From Myxococcales bacterium (GTDB lineage: Bacteria; Myxococcota_A; Bradymonadia; UBA7976; UBA1532), in assembly GCA_009692505.1 (NCBI GenBank), contig SHZC01000025.1, positions 1 to 37,235 on the forward strand: a stretch of 37,235 nt of DNA, in the 5' to 3' direction. The notes under the pieces were generated by a model. That model searched no databases and was not told the origin of the DNA. It saw nothing but the letters and a program-made list of their open reading frames with translations. Both the position numbers and the translations under genes were made by a program. Positions 24,393 to 32,933 of this stretch are shown one piece after another (positions within the stretch are counted from its first letter, which is position 1; the number at the start of each line of letters is the position of its first letter).

Positions 24393-24635
24393 TCTTGAGC
24401 AAAAAGTGTCGTCGCGTTTTTGTGTCAATGGGGGTGGTTGAACTAGAGTGAAGGTGCGAACCCCTCGCACGAGGCTCTCGCCATGTCCCCGCATCACGCA
24501 TCGCTCTCCAGAAATCGTCACTGGGCCACCGTCCTCGAGCAGCTGCGCGACTCGCTCGTGAGCGCGCTACACTGACGAAGAACCCTCAGCGTTTTGATCC
24601 CATCAAACCGTTTTCGATGTTGGGGGAGAGCAACG
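24393..24635 (+). promoter_or_regulatory. Intergenic leader before the penicillin-binding protein gene
   Basis: This 243-nt stretch holds: a weak A/T inverted repeat, CAAAAA...TTTTTG (24400-24422), just after the lipoprotein stop, possibly a poor terminator; a 30-codon reading frame (24483-24575, MSPHHASLSRNRHW...) with GAGG 8 nt upstream, not convincing as a gene; and a perfect 15-bp inverted repeat at 24593-24607. No clear -35/-10 pair was found. Confidence 0.3.
24593..24607. promoter_or_regulatory. 15-bp inverted repeat, possible operator of the penicillin-binding protein gene
   Basis: TTTGATcccATCAAA: 6-bp arms around 3 bp, ending 28 nt before the ATG at 24636. It has the same 6-3-6 layout as the palindrome at 5601-5615 but a different sequence. 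Too AT-rich and short for a terminator; an operator is the likelier reading. Confidence 0.3.
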
Positions 24636-27600
24636 ATGAACGCTACGGCTAAGGGTTCTTTGAAGGGGCGACCGGCGAAGGTCGATTCGGAGGTGCGAGC
24701 GACGACCGTCGACGCGGAGGCTGGTTCAGGCGGGGAGGTCGCTCCCAAACGACGCGCCAGGGTGTCCCCGATAAGGATCGCCCTGGCCGCGGGTTTCCTG
24801 CTGACCGCCCTCCTCGGCGCGCTCGTCTGGTTCGAGTTGACGACGTCGACGCTTCAGGCGCGGGTCTTCAGCGATGTCGCTCAGGCCCAATACTGGTCGG
24901 TCTACTCCGGCCCGAGCCTCAACATTCGGCAGGCGGGAGATGGGCCCTACGACGTCCGCTTGGGCTACCGAGAGCTGCCGAAGATGCTCAACCGGCTGAC
25001 GGCGGATCAGGGCGCGGAGGTTCAAGCGCAGGCGTCTTGGTCTCCGGAGATGCTCGAGCTCTTCGACCAAGGGATCACGCCCATCTACAACGAGAAGTTC
25101 CGGGCCGGCCTCAAGGTGCTCGATCGGGACGGCGGAATCATGTCCGAGAGCGCGTGGCCCGAGCGGGGCTACGACCGATTTACGAGCATCCCCGCCGTGG
25201 TCATCGCCTCGCTCCTCTTCATCGAGAACCGCGAGCTCCTCGCGCCCGACGATCGCCGCTCAAACCCGACCGTGGAGTGGGACCGCCTCGCCTTCGCCGT
25301 GTCCCAGATGGCACTGAGGACCGTTGATCCGACCCGGAAGGTGCCCGGCGCGTCCACGTTGGCCACGCAGCTCGAGAAGTTTCGCCACTCCAGCGAGGGG
25401 CGCACGCAAGGCACTGCGGACAAGCTGCGGCAGATGGTCTCGGCCACCCTTCGCGCCTACCGGCATGGTGAGGACACGGGCGCTGCTCGTCGCGACATCG
25501 TCCTGCAATACATCAACTCCGTGCCGCTCGGGGCGGTCGCCGGTTATGGGGAGGTGCAGGGGCTCGGCGATGCGTTGTGGGCCTGGTTCGGCACGGACTT
25601 CGCGACGGCCAACGCGCTCTTGTCCGGCACTCTGACGCTGCCGACTGGCCACCCGGATATCGCGCGGCGGGGCATAGTCTACCGACAGGTGCTCGCCTTG
25701 TTTCTGGCCCAACGGCGCCCTCGGCACTACCTCGTCGACGACCGCAACGACCTCGCCCGGTCCATCGATGCCCATCTCGGCACCCTCGCTCGCGAGAGTC
25801 GAATCGACGCCGTCTCCTATGAGGCGGCCATGCGCGCCCCGCTCGTCTTTCGGGAGAAAGCTTTGGCGCACACGGAGCCGCGTTTCTTCGAGCGCAAGGC
25901 CGCCGACGCGGTCCGAGTCCACCTCTTGGGCCGCCTTGGCTTGTCCAGGCTCTACGACCTCGACCGCCTGGACCTGACCGTGAGCTCGACGTTCGATGGC
26001 CCAGCGCAGATGGCCGCAACCCGGCTCCTCACTGACCTTCGAGACCCCGCGTTCGCCGAGCAAGCTGGCCTGCGCGTCCCACGACTCCTCGGCCGTGGGG
26101 ACCCCTCAAAGGTGGTCTACAGCTTCACGGTCTTCGAGCGAGATCCGGAGCACGGCGTCAACCGGCTCAGGCTCCAGACCGACAGCTTCGCCGGACCGTT
26201 TAATCTCAATGACGGCATGAAGCTGGAGCTCGGATCGACTGCAAAGCTGCGGACGCTGGTCACTTATCTGGAGGCGCTCGCGGACGTGCATGATCGCCTA
26301 GCCAAGCTCGGCATCGACGAGCTCGCACGGGTCTCCGTCGACGCCTCCGACGCGCTGACTCAGTGGGTCATCGACTGGCTCATCGCCCGACGGCACGCGC
26401 CACCCGCGGAGCGGTCGATGGTTGCCCTGCTCGAGGCGTCCATGGAACGGGTCTACTCGGCGAGCCCGGCTGAGAAGTTTATGACGGGCGGCGGGCTCCA
26501 CAGCTTCGAGAACTTTAACGATAAGGATGACCGGCAGTCGTTCACGCTCCGCGGCGGCTTTCACCAATCGGTCAACCTCGTCTTTGTGCGGCTGATGCGC
26601 GACGTGGTGCGCCACCTCATGTTCCAGGTCCCCGGCTCCTCGGCCCGGTTGCTCGCCGATGGGGATGACCCCCGACGACGCGACTACCTCGTCCGCTTCG
26701 CCGATGTGGAGGGCCGCATCTTCCAGGAACAGTTCTTCAAGAAGTACCGCGGCCACTCCCCGTCTGCGGCCTTCGACCTTCTCGTGCAGAGCATAAAGCC
26801 GACCCCGCGCCGCCTCGCCACCATCTATCGGACGGTCAGGGGGGACGCCCCGCTCGCCGAGTTCGCGACGTACCTCAGGCGTTTCTTGCCGGACTCGACG
26901 CTGACGCCCGAAGGCATCGCCAAGCTGTACGCCAAGTATTCGACCGACGCCTTCGGCTGGGCGGATAAGGGCTACCTCGCCAAGGTCCACCCCTTGGAGC
27001 TCTGGACCGTCTCCTATCTGCGTCATCACCCGGGCGCGACCCTCGCGGAGACGCTGACGGCGAGCGCGGATGAGCGGCAGGAGGTCTACTCCTGGCTGTT
27101 CCGAACGTCGCGAAAGAACGCCCAGGACAAGCGCATCAAGGGGCTGCTCGAGGTCGAGGCGTTCCTGGCGATCCATCGGGGCTGGCAGCGTCTGGGCTAT
27201 CCCTTCCCCTCGCTCGTGCCCTCGTATGCGACCGCGCTCGGCAGCTCTGGTGACCGGCCCACGGCCCTCGCCGAGCTCATGGGGATTATTCAGAATGGCG
27301 GCGATCGCCTGCCGACGGAGCGCGTGGAGTCGCTGCACTTCGCCGAGTCGACGCCCTACGAGGCCCACGTCCAGAGGAGAGATCGCGACCCCCTGCGGGT
27401 CATGCGGCCGGAGGTGGCGGAGGTCGCCCGGCGAGCCTTGATCGGCGTCGTTGAGAAGGGGACGGCGAAGCGTGTCTTCAAGGCCTTCGAGCGCGCCGAC
27501 GGAGAGGTGCTCACGGTCGGCGGCAAGACCGGCACCGGAGACAATCGGCGGGACACATTCGGCAAGGGTGGAAAGAAGATCGCCTCGACGGTGGTGAGCC

Positions 27601-28094
27601 GGACGGCGACCTTCGCCTTCTTCGTCGGTGACCGCTTCTTCGGGGTCGTGACGGCCTATGTGCCCGGGCTTGAGGCGTCGGGCTATGAGTTTACGAGCGC
27701 GTTGCCGTCCACCCTGCTGAAGCTGCTCGCGCCCGAGATCCTGCCCTCGCTCATGGACCGCGACCTCGAGCGGCCGAGCTCGGCCCCGCTGGCCCAGCGG
27801 ACCTTTCGCCACGCGCCCCGCTTCGCGCCGACGCCCGATGACCTCGTGTTCGCGTTCGTCGCCGTTCGCCTTCCGCCCGTGCCCCCTGAGCAGGGCGCGC
27901 CGCCGATGCCTTTGCCGGTGGTCTCAGACGAAGCGCCCTCGTTCCCGCTGCCCCGCGAGGTGAGGTTGGGCGGTCGAGGGGCTCGGGTCAGTCCCGTGAG
28001 GGTGCACAGCCGTCCCGCCTACTCCGGGTCCGCCCGCGTCGTCTGGCGTGAGCAGGGCAGGAGTCTGGAAGCCGGCGACACCGCTCAGGGATGA
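24636..28094 (+). CDS. Large class A penicillin-binding protein (GT51 transglycosylase and transpeptidase)
   Basis: 1152 residues, with GGGGGAGAG before the ATG. A short cytoplasmic tail, then one membrane anchor (~45-68, IALAAGFLLTALLGALVWFE). Glycosyltransferase 51 domain at ~180-340: LLFIENREL, GASTLATQLEKF, KLRQMVSATLRAY, IVLQYINSVPLG. Penicillin-binding transpeptidase motifs: STAK (catalytic Ser534), SVN (Ser645) and KTG (Lys964). The enzyme polymerises and crosslinks peptidoglycan on the periplasmic side. SxN to KTG is 319 residues, far more than the roughly 125 in E. coli PBP1b, so a ~190-residue helical insert sits in the transpeptidase domain. The ~130-residue Pro-rich tail after KTG is also extra. 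The 3' end overlaps the convergent ceramidase gene by 10 nt. Confidence 0.93.
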   Translation: MNATAKGSLKGRPAKVDSEVRATTVDAEAGSGGEVAPKRRARVSPIRIALAAGFLLTALLGALVWFELTTSTLQARVFSDVAQAQYWSVYSGPSLNIRQAGDGPYDVRLGYRELPKMLNRLTADQGAEVQAQASWSPEMLELFDQGITPIYNEKFRAGLKVLDRDGGIMSESAWPERGYDRFTSIPAVVIASLLFIENRELLAPDDRRSNPTVEWDRLAFAVSQMALRTVDPTRKVPGASTLATQLEKFRHSSEGRTQGTADKLRQMVSATLRAYRHGEDTGAARRDIVLQYINSVPLGAVAGYGEVQGLGDALWAWFGTDFATANALLSGTLTLPTGHPDIARRGIVYRQVLALFLAQRRPRHYLVDDRNDLARSIDAHLGTLARESRIDAVSYEAAMRAPLVFREKALAHTEPRFFERKAADAVRVHLLGRLGLSRLYDLDRLDLTVSSTFDGPAQMAATRLLTDLRDPAFAEQAGLRVPRLLGRGDPSKVVYSFTVFERDPEHGVNRLRLQTDSFAGPFNLNDGMKLELGSTAKLRTLVTYLEALADVHDRLAKLGIDELARVSVDASDALTQWVIDWLIARRHAPPAERSMVALLEASMERVYSASPAEKFMTGGGLHSFENFNDKDDRQSFTLRGGFHQSVNLVFVRLMRDVVRHLMFQVPGSSARLLADGDDPRRRDYLVRFADVEGRIFQEQFFKKYRGHSPSAAFDLLVQSIKPTPRRLATIYRTVRGDAPLAEFATYLRRFLPDSTLTPEGIAKLYAKYSTDAFGWADKGYLAKVHPLELWTVSYLRHHPGATLAETLTASADERQEVYSWLFRTSRKNAQDKRIKGLLEVEAFLAIHRGWQRLGYPFPSLVPSYATALGSSGDRPTALAELMGIIQNGGDRLPTERVESLHFAESTPYEAHVQRRDRDPLRVMRPEVAEVARRALIGVVEKGTAKRVFKAFERADGEVLTVGGKTGTGDNRRDTFGKGGKKIASTVVSRTATFAFFVGDRFFGVVTAYVPGLEASGYEFTSALPSTLLKLLAPEILPSLMDRDLERPSSAPLAQRTFRHAPRFAPTPDDLVFAFVAVRLPPVPPEQGAPPMPLPVVSDEAPSFPLPREVRLGGRGARVSPVRVHSRPAYSGSARVVWREQGRSLEAGDTAQG

Positions 28095-31000
28095 GAAACG
28101 GCGGTCTCGCCCACATTGCCCCAGGCGTCTGTCACCGTGAGTCGGTAGTCGCCGGGGGGCGGAGGCGCGATGCTCAGGCGCGACGAGGCGATGTCCCGGA
28201 TAGGCGTCGTGCCCACCGTTCCATCGGCCGCGCGGCTCGTGACCAAGTCGAAATTGACCCGGTCCGCTGAGGGCTGAACCGTGGTCTCCACTTGCGCCGG
28301 GCCGGAGAGCGCGACCTGTACCGTCTGGTCGGTCGATAAAGGCGCGCCCAGGATCAAGGCGTAACGTTTCTCCGCGCCCTCATAACGCGCGTCGGCGACC
28401 CCCCGGAAGAGATGCCCCCGCGACGAGAGCTCGGCGAAGGGGGTGACGCCATCGTCGGTGGAGGGGCCGTTGGGGTAGTTGACCTTCACGACGATTTGGC
28501 CGTCGTCGACCGTGGCGTCCCGGAGGGCGAGTCTGGCGGGGGCCACCTCAAACGTCTCCGGCGTGACCACATCGTAGGGCGTGGCCGAGGCTCCATCGAA
28601 GTACCGACCCGTGGCGCGGACTCGATAGCGACCGAGCGGGAGATCGAAGGCCAACTCCCAGGAGAATGCCCAGGTGTGGTCCCGCTCGTAGTCGCCTTCG
28701 TAGATGGTCAGGACGTCAAAGGCCGTGTTGTCGAAGGGCTGGCCGCCGCCCGTGCGAAACGCCGGGGCGAAGGTGCCGTCGTCGCCTTGCCGCTCGAGGA
28801 CCGCGTACGGCATATCGACGCCGGGGTGCCCGCCGTTGATGCGCAGCGAGACGAGCGCGCCTCTGGGGGTGGTGCCCGTGGGGCTTTGGAGCACGCCGCC
28901 GGGCAATCCCATGGTGCTTGTGGGGGCGACGGCGTCGTCGATGAGGAAGTCGTAGTAGGTGGGCTTGATCCCGGTGTCGACGACCTCGCGCTCCGGCGTA
29001 TTGAGCTCGGCGGCGAGGGTCCGCGCTTCGGACGCGATGTACGTCCCGAACTTCGGACCCCAGACGTTCTGGGCGGCCTCGTAGCCGCCGCGCACCCAGT
29101 CCTCTGCTGTCAGGAGATAGAGGTGATGATCCTGAGAGTAGCCGAGGTTGACGGCGACCCGGCCGGGATGACCCGCCGCGACCGCGTCGTCCCGGACCTG
29201 GCCGGTCAAGCGACGTCCGAGCTCTGACGTGGACTCACCCGGCAGGGTCGATACGACGAGGTCTCCGAGCCGGAAGGCCGACAACGTGGTCTTCATGAAC
29301 TCCGGGACGGGTGCGCCTCGGAAGCTCTCAAGATCGATAGAGCAGAAGTACTGGCCGTTTTGGTAGTCCGGCTCGTCTGGACCCCTCGAGGAGGAGACAC
29401 ATTGAAACCCGCCGTAGATGAGCGGCGCGCTGTCGGGCGCGCTGCGGAAGTCCCCGGCGGTGCGGTCGTAGCCGATGAGCTCGTAGGTGATGGGGATGCG
29501 GCGGGTGATGAGCTCGAGGTCCAGCTCGGCGGCGGGGTCGATGGACGTGAAAACGTCACGGAAGATGGGCCAAGTCCGGTGTCCGACGACCTGAATCTTG
29601 GCGTAGGGCTCCTCGACCCCATCGTCGCCACGGGGGCTGACGTTGCCGGCATTTCCGTTCGCGAAGAGGACCGGCACATCCTTGCCGAACTCGGCCGAGA
29701 GCTTCTGGGTGAGCACGACCTCGACGCCGGCCGGCGCATCGCCTGTGACCCAGGGGAGCTGCATGTGCGTGCCGTGCAACGCGAAGTTGACGACGGCGGC
29801 CATGGGCTGGCCTTCGAGGTTGTCGACCCGCCAGACCATCATGCGGTCGTCGAGGAAGTCCGGCGACTCGGGGCGACGATCGCTGTGGATGCGTCGGTCG
29901 GGATCGAAGTTGTCGATCACGGCGGAGCCGAAGCGCGCAGGCTGCATATCGAGCAACGCCAAGTGGATCGCCCCGGCCACCGACTCGCTGATTCGGTCGA
30001 GGATCTCCTTGGAGAAGAGCCCGTGCCCGAATACGCCGAAGCCGGTCTCCGGCACGATGGTCCAGAAGCGGGCCGGCTGGCTGTGGGAGTGGGTCGCCGC
30101 TGTGACGATGTGGTCGCGGTAGTTGACGCCCGTGAGCGCCTGCAGGCGGACCGCGACGTTGGACAAGATGAGGTCTGTCGACCAGCACAGCGGCAGGCGC
30201 ACGAAGATGAGCAGGTCCTTATCGGTGCTCAGGGCCACGACGCGCACGTCCTGCGCTTCGAAGAACCGGTCCGAACCGCCGAGGGCGAAGGCATAAGGCG
30301 ACTCGGGAGACAGCGGACCTTCACGCCCCCCGTACCCAGCCAACTCGACGCCGATGGGATAGTCGAGGGGCAGAACCGCGACGCCCGCGTGCAGCTGACC
30401 CGGCGTGCCAAATGGGGTCGGCGCGGCGCCCGTCCAGATGTCGGGGTACTCGAGGCACTCGCCGTCGTAGCAGAACCGCGACCCGCAGTCCTTGTCCGTC
30501 TGGCAGTTGTTCGTGCAGCGCATCCCGTGGCAGCTTGAGCCGGGAGAGCACTCGAAGCTCGAGTTGCACGGTCGCGTGCGCAGCGGGCAGGTCCCGGCGA
30601 TCTCGCAGGGCAGGAGGCAGTAGTAGTTCTGGTCGAAGCCCCCGCAGACTTCACCCTCCTCACAGTCCGCCAGCCCATTGGCCATGCATCGATTCGGGCG
30701 CTCGTTGTGGCAGGTCCCCTCGATGCAGTCCCCGAACGGGCACTCGTCGGCGAAGGTGCAGGGCTCGCCTCCGGGTGGGGGCTCGAAGGCGTCGGGGTCG
30801 ACCTGACGTGCGTCGGGTGGGCCTTGATCAACGAACACGGGGGCTCCGTCCATGCCCTGATCGCGCGGCGTCGGTCCAAGGTCAGCGCCCAGATCCGCTC
30901 CGGGTCCGTTGCCCTCGGGCACGGGTGCCGGGGCGTCGTCACATCCAAACAGCGACAGGCTCAGAAACAGGCCCGCCCTCAAACAAAAACTCTGGCGCAT
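28085..31000 (-). CDS. Neutral/alkaline non-lysosomal ceramidase lipoprotein
   Basis: 971 residues from ATG 31000, with GAGGAG 6 nt upstream. Signal peptide MRQSFCLRAGLFLSLSLFGC: Cys20 is followed by two Asp, which in E. coli would keep a lipoprotein in the inner membrane. A Cys-rich segment (~70-185) has several short knots. The neutral-ceramidase domain runs ~195-665: GVELAGYGG, zinc-site THSHS, NFALHGTHMQLP, and NGNAGNVSPR, whose Ser455 aligns with the nucleophile of Pseudomonas ceramidase (NAGDVSP). The remaining ~300 residues are beta-sandwich (LRINGGHPGVDMPY, FEVAPARLALRD), like the family's C-terminal domain. It hydrolyses the amide bond of ceramide to sphingosine and fatty acid; a role in turning over own sphingolipids or attacking prey/eukaryotic membranes is inference. 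Confidence 0.9.
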   Translation of the reverse strand: MRQSFCLRAGLFLSLSLFGCDDAPAPVPEGNGPGADLGADLGPTPRDQGMDGAPVFVDQGPPDARQVDPDAFEPPPGGEPCTFADECPFGDCIEGTCHNERPNRCMANGLADCEEGEVCGGFDQNYYCLLPCEIAGTCPLRTRPCNSSFECSPGSSCHGMRCTNNCQTDKDCGSRFCYDGECLEYPDIWTGAAPTPFGTPGQLHAGVAVLPLDYPIGVELAGYGGREGPLSPESPYAFALGGSDRFFEAQDVRVVALSTDKDLLIFVRLPLCWSTDLILSNVAVRLQALTGVNYRDHIVTAATHSHSQPARFWTIVPETGFGVFGHGLFSKEILDRISESVAGAIHLALLDMQPARFGSAVIDNFDPDRRIHSDRRPESPDFLDDRMMVWRVDNLEGQPMAAVVNFALHGTHMQLPWVTGDAPAGVEVVLTQKLSAEFGKDVPVLFANGNAGNVSPRGDDGVEEPYAKIQVVGHRTWPIFRDVFTSIDPAAELDLELITRRIPITYELIGYDRTAGDFRSAPDSAPLIYGGFQCVSSSRGPDEPDYQNGQYFCSIDLESFRGAPVPEFMKTTLSAFRLGDLVVSTLPGESTSELGRRLTGQVRDDAVAAGHPGRVAVNLGYSQDHHLYLLTAEDWVRGGYEAAQNVWGPKFGTYIASEARTLAAELNTPEREVVDTGIKPTYYDFLIDDAVAPTSTMGLPGGVLQSPTGTTPRGALVSLRINGGHPGVDMPYAVLERQGDDGTFAPAFRTGGGQPFDNTAFDVLTIYEGDYERDHTWAFSWELAFDLPLGRYRVRATGRYFDGASATPYDVVTPETFEVAPARLALRDATVDDGQIVVKVNYPNGPSTDDGVTPFAELSSRGHLFRGVADARYEGAEKRYALILGAPLSTDQTVQVALSGPAQVETTVQPSADRVNFDLVTSRAADGTVGTTPIRDIASSRLSIAPPPPGDYRLTVTDAWGNVGETAVSHP

Positions 31001-31099
31001 TGACGACTCCTCATGGCCTTTCGCAGAGGCGGCACTGTATGTCGCGTCGAGCGTTGCGGTAAATCGCCCATCGTGACAAGCATGGTCGTGGAGGAAAAA

Positions 31100-31807
31100 G
31101 TGGCCCGCATCTACGTCAAACAGCTTCTGTCCGGGCGGGACTTCGCCACTTCGAATCCCGCTGCGGGAAGCATGGCGAACTTCTCGTACCTGCTCGGTGA
31201 TCTCGACACCCGCGAGTGCCTCGTCGTCGACCCCGCCTGGGACATCGACGGCCTCCTGCGCTGTGCTGCGGCCGATGACATGAAGGTCGTCGGCGCGTTG
31301 TGCACCCACTACCACCCGGACCACGTCGGGGGCTCGATGTACGGCTTCACCGTCGAGGGGCTGCCCACTCTGCTCGAGAAGAATCCTTGCCCCGTACACG
31401 CCCACCACGCGGAGTCGGCCGGGATTCGTCAAGTCACTGGACTTTCTCGATCCGACCTCACCGAGCACCACTCCGGCGACAAGATCGCGGTCGGGGGCAT
31501 CGAGGTCGAGCTCTTGCACACGCCGGGGCATACGCCGGGCTCCTGCTGCTTTCGCATCAAGGACGCGGTCTTCGCCGGAGACACGCTCTTCCTTCAGGGC
31601 TGCGGCCGCGTCGACTTGCCCGGCGGGGACGTCGATGAGATGTACCGCACCTTGACGCAGCGCTTGGCGACCTTACCCGACGAGACCGTGCTCTTTCCGG
31701 GGCACGCCTACGGGGGCGAGAGCGCGCCGCTCGGGGTCGTTCGCGAGAGCAACCCTTACCTGCGCGTACCGACACTTGAGGCCTTCCGCCGCGGGCTCGG
31801 CGGCTGA
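31100..31807 (+). CDS. Metallo-beta-lactamase-fold hydrolase (glyoxalase II-like)
   Basis: 235 residues from GTG 31100, which has GGAGGA just before it; ATG 31082 in the same frame is the alternative. Metal ligands are all present: THYHPDH, HTPGHTPG, FAGDTLF and FPGHAYG. The start (MARIYVKQLLSGRDFA, then SMANFSYLLGD) is typical of a glyoxalase II/persulfide dioxygenase-like subgroup that hydrolyses thioesters or oxidises persulfides. Cytoplasmic, no signal peptide. First of four co-directional genes; 13 nt separate it from corA. The substrate cannot be assigned. Confidence 0.9.
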   Translation: MARIYVKQLLSGRDFATSNPAAGSMANFSYLLGDLDTRECLVVDPAWDIDGLLRCAAADDMKVVGALCTHYHPDHVGGSMYGFTVEGLPTLLEKNPCPVHAHHAESAGIRQVTGLSRSDLTEHHSGDKIAVGGIEVELLHTPGHTPGSCCFRIKDAVFAGDTLFLQGCGRVDLPGGDVDEMYRTLTQRLATLPDETVLFPGHAYGGESAPLGVVRESNPYLRVPTLEAFRRGLGG

Positions 31808-31820
31808 GGCGACGGCGCCC

Positions 31821-32927
31821 TTGGCTCAACGCAAGCTCCAGAAACGAAGCCGCAAGGTCGGACTCTCACCCGGCACGCTCCTCGTCGAGGCGGGCGAGGG
31901 CCAGTCGACCATGCGGGTTATCGGCTACGGGCCCAACGAGCTCGAGGAGCAGGTCATCAGCGGCGTCAGTGAGCTGCAGCGGCAACTCGCGCTCCAGCCG
32001 GTCGTTTGGCTCAACGTGGAGGGCGTGCCGAGCGAAGCGACCCTGCGAGAGCTGGGGACGGCCTTCTCGATCCACCCGCTCGCGCTCGAGGACATCGTCA
32101 ACCACAGCCAGCGGCCCAAGGTCGAGACATATGGCAGCCAGCTCTTTGTCGTGGTGCGAATGGTCACTGAAAAAGTCAAATTGGTGGAGACCGAGCAGGT
32201 CTCCATGGTCCTCGGACGGGGTTATCTCCTGACGTTCCAGGCGGGGCAACCGGGTGACTGCTTTGGCCCGGTCCGCGAGCGCATCGAGAAGGCGAGCGGG
32301 CCGATCCGCACGGCGGGGGCTGACTACCTCTGCTACGCGCTCCTGGACGCCATCGTCGACGCCTGGTTTCCGCACCTCGATGAGTATTGCGAGCGTCTGG
32401 AGGCCCTCGAAACCCTGGTCTTGGCCGGTCCGAGCCACTCGCGGATGAAGGACATTCGGGCGATAAGGTGGGATCTGCTGAAGCTGCTGCGCGTCATGCG
32501 GCCCCTTCGCGACGTCGTCTCCGAGCTTCGGAGCGACAGGTCCGAGCTCGTCGCCGAAGATACGCGGATCTACCTCCGAGACTGCCACGACCACGCCCTG
32601 CGTATCATCGAGGAGGCCGAGATGTATCTCGATATTGGCACCTCGCTCATGGAGCTCTATCTCTCGAGCGTGAGCATGAAGACCAACGAGATCATGCGGG
32701 TCTTGACCGTGATCTCGGCCATCTTCATCCCGCTGACGTTTGTGGTCGGCGTCTACGGGATGAACTTCGATACGCAGATCCCCGGCAATATGCCCGAGCT
32801 GAAGCAGCCCTACGGCTACGTCGTCGCCATGTCGGCCATGCTCCTGGCGGCGGTCACCATGGCCGTGTATTTCCGGCGTCGAGGATGGCTCGGGCTGCCG
32901 CGAGAGGACCTCGATGAGCGAGGCTGA
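31821..32927 (+). CDS. corA: CorA-family magnesium/cobalt transporter
   Basis: 368 residues from TTG 31821 (GAGGCGA about 9 nt upstream). An upstream in-frame ATG at 31776 would overlap the hydrolase gene and add sequence unlike CorA. N-terminal soluble domain (VVWLNVEGVP, IHPLALEDIVN, RPKVETYGSQLFVVVRM) and long stalk helices lead to two membrane helices, with the family signature YGMNF (Gly-Met-Asn at 313-315) at the end of the first. CorA pentamers carry Mg2+ down the membrane potential. The C-terminus ends with the usual basic cytoplasmic residues (FRRRGW). It lies 6 nt before the M16 peptidase gene. Confidence 0.95.
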   Translation: MAQRKLQKRSRKVGLSPGTLLVEAGEGQSTMRVIGYGPNELEEQVISGVSELQRQLALQPVVWLNVEGVPSEATLRELGTAFSIHPLALEDIVNHSQRPKVETYGSQLFVVVRMVTEKVKLVETEQVSMVLGRGYLLTFQAGQPGDCFGPVRERIEKASGPIRTAGADYLCYALLDAIVDAWFPHLDEYCERLEALETLVLAGPSHSRMKDIRAIRWDLLKLLRVMRPLRDVVSELRSDRSELVAEDTRIYLRDCHDHALRIIEEAEMYLDIGTSLMELYLSSVSMKTNEIMRVLTVISAIFIPLTFVVGVYGMNFDTQIPGNMPELKQPYGYVVAMSAMLLAAVTMAVYFRRRGWLGLPREDLDERG

Positions 32928-32933
32928 AGCGCC

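Noticed and set aside
24483..24575. 30-codon reading frame before the penicillin-binding protein gene
   Set aside because: Plausible ribosome site, but no recognisable protein feature; kept only as a note in the intergenic entry.
29360..30538. 392-codon plus-strand reading frame opposite the ceramidase
   Set aside because: Antisense shadow of a gene with intact catalytic motifs; no domain or signal.
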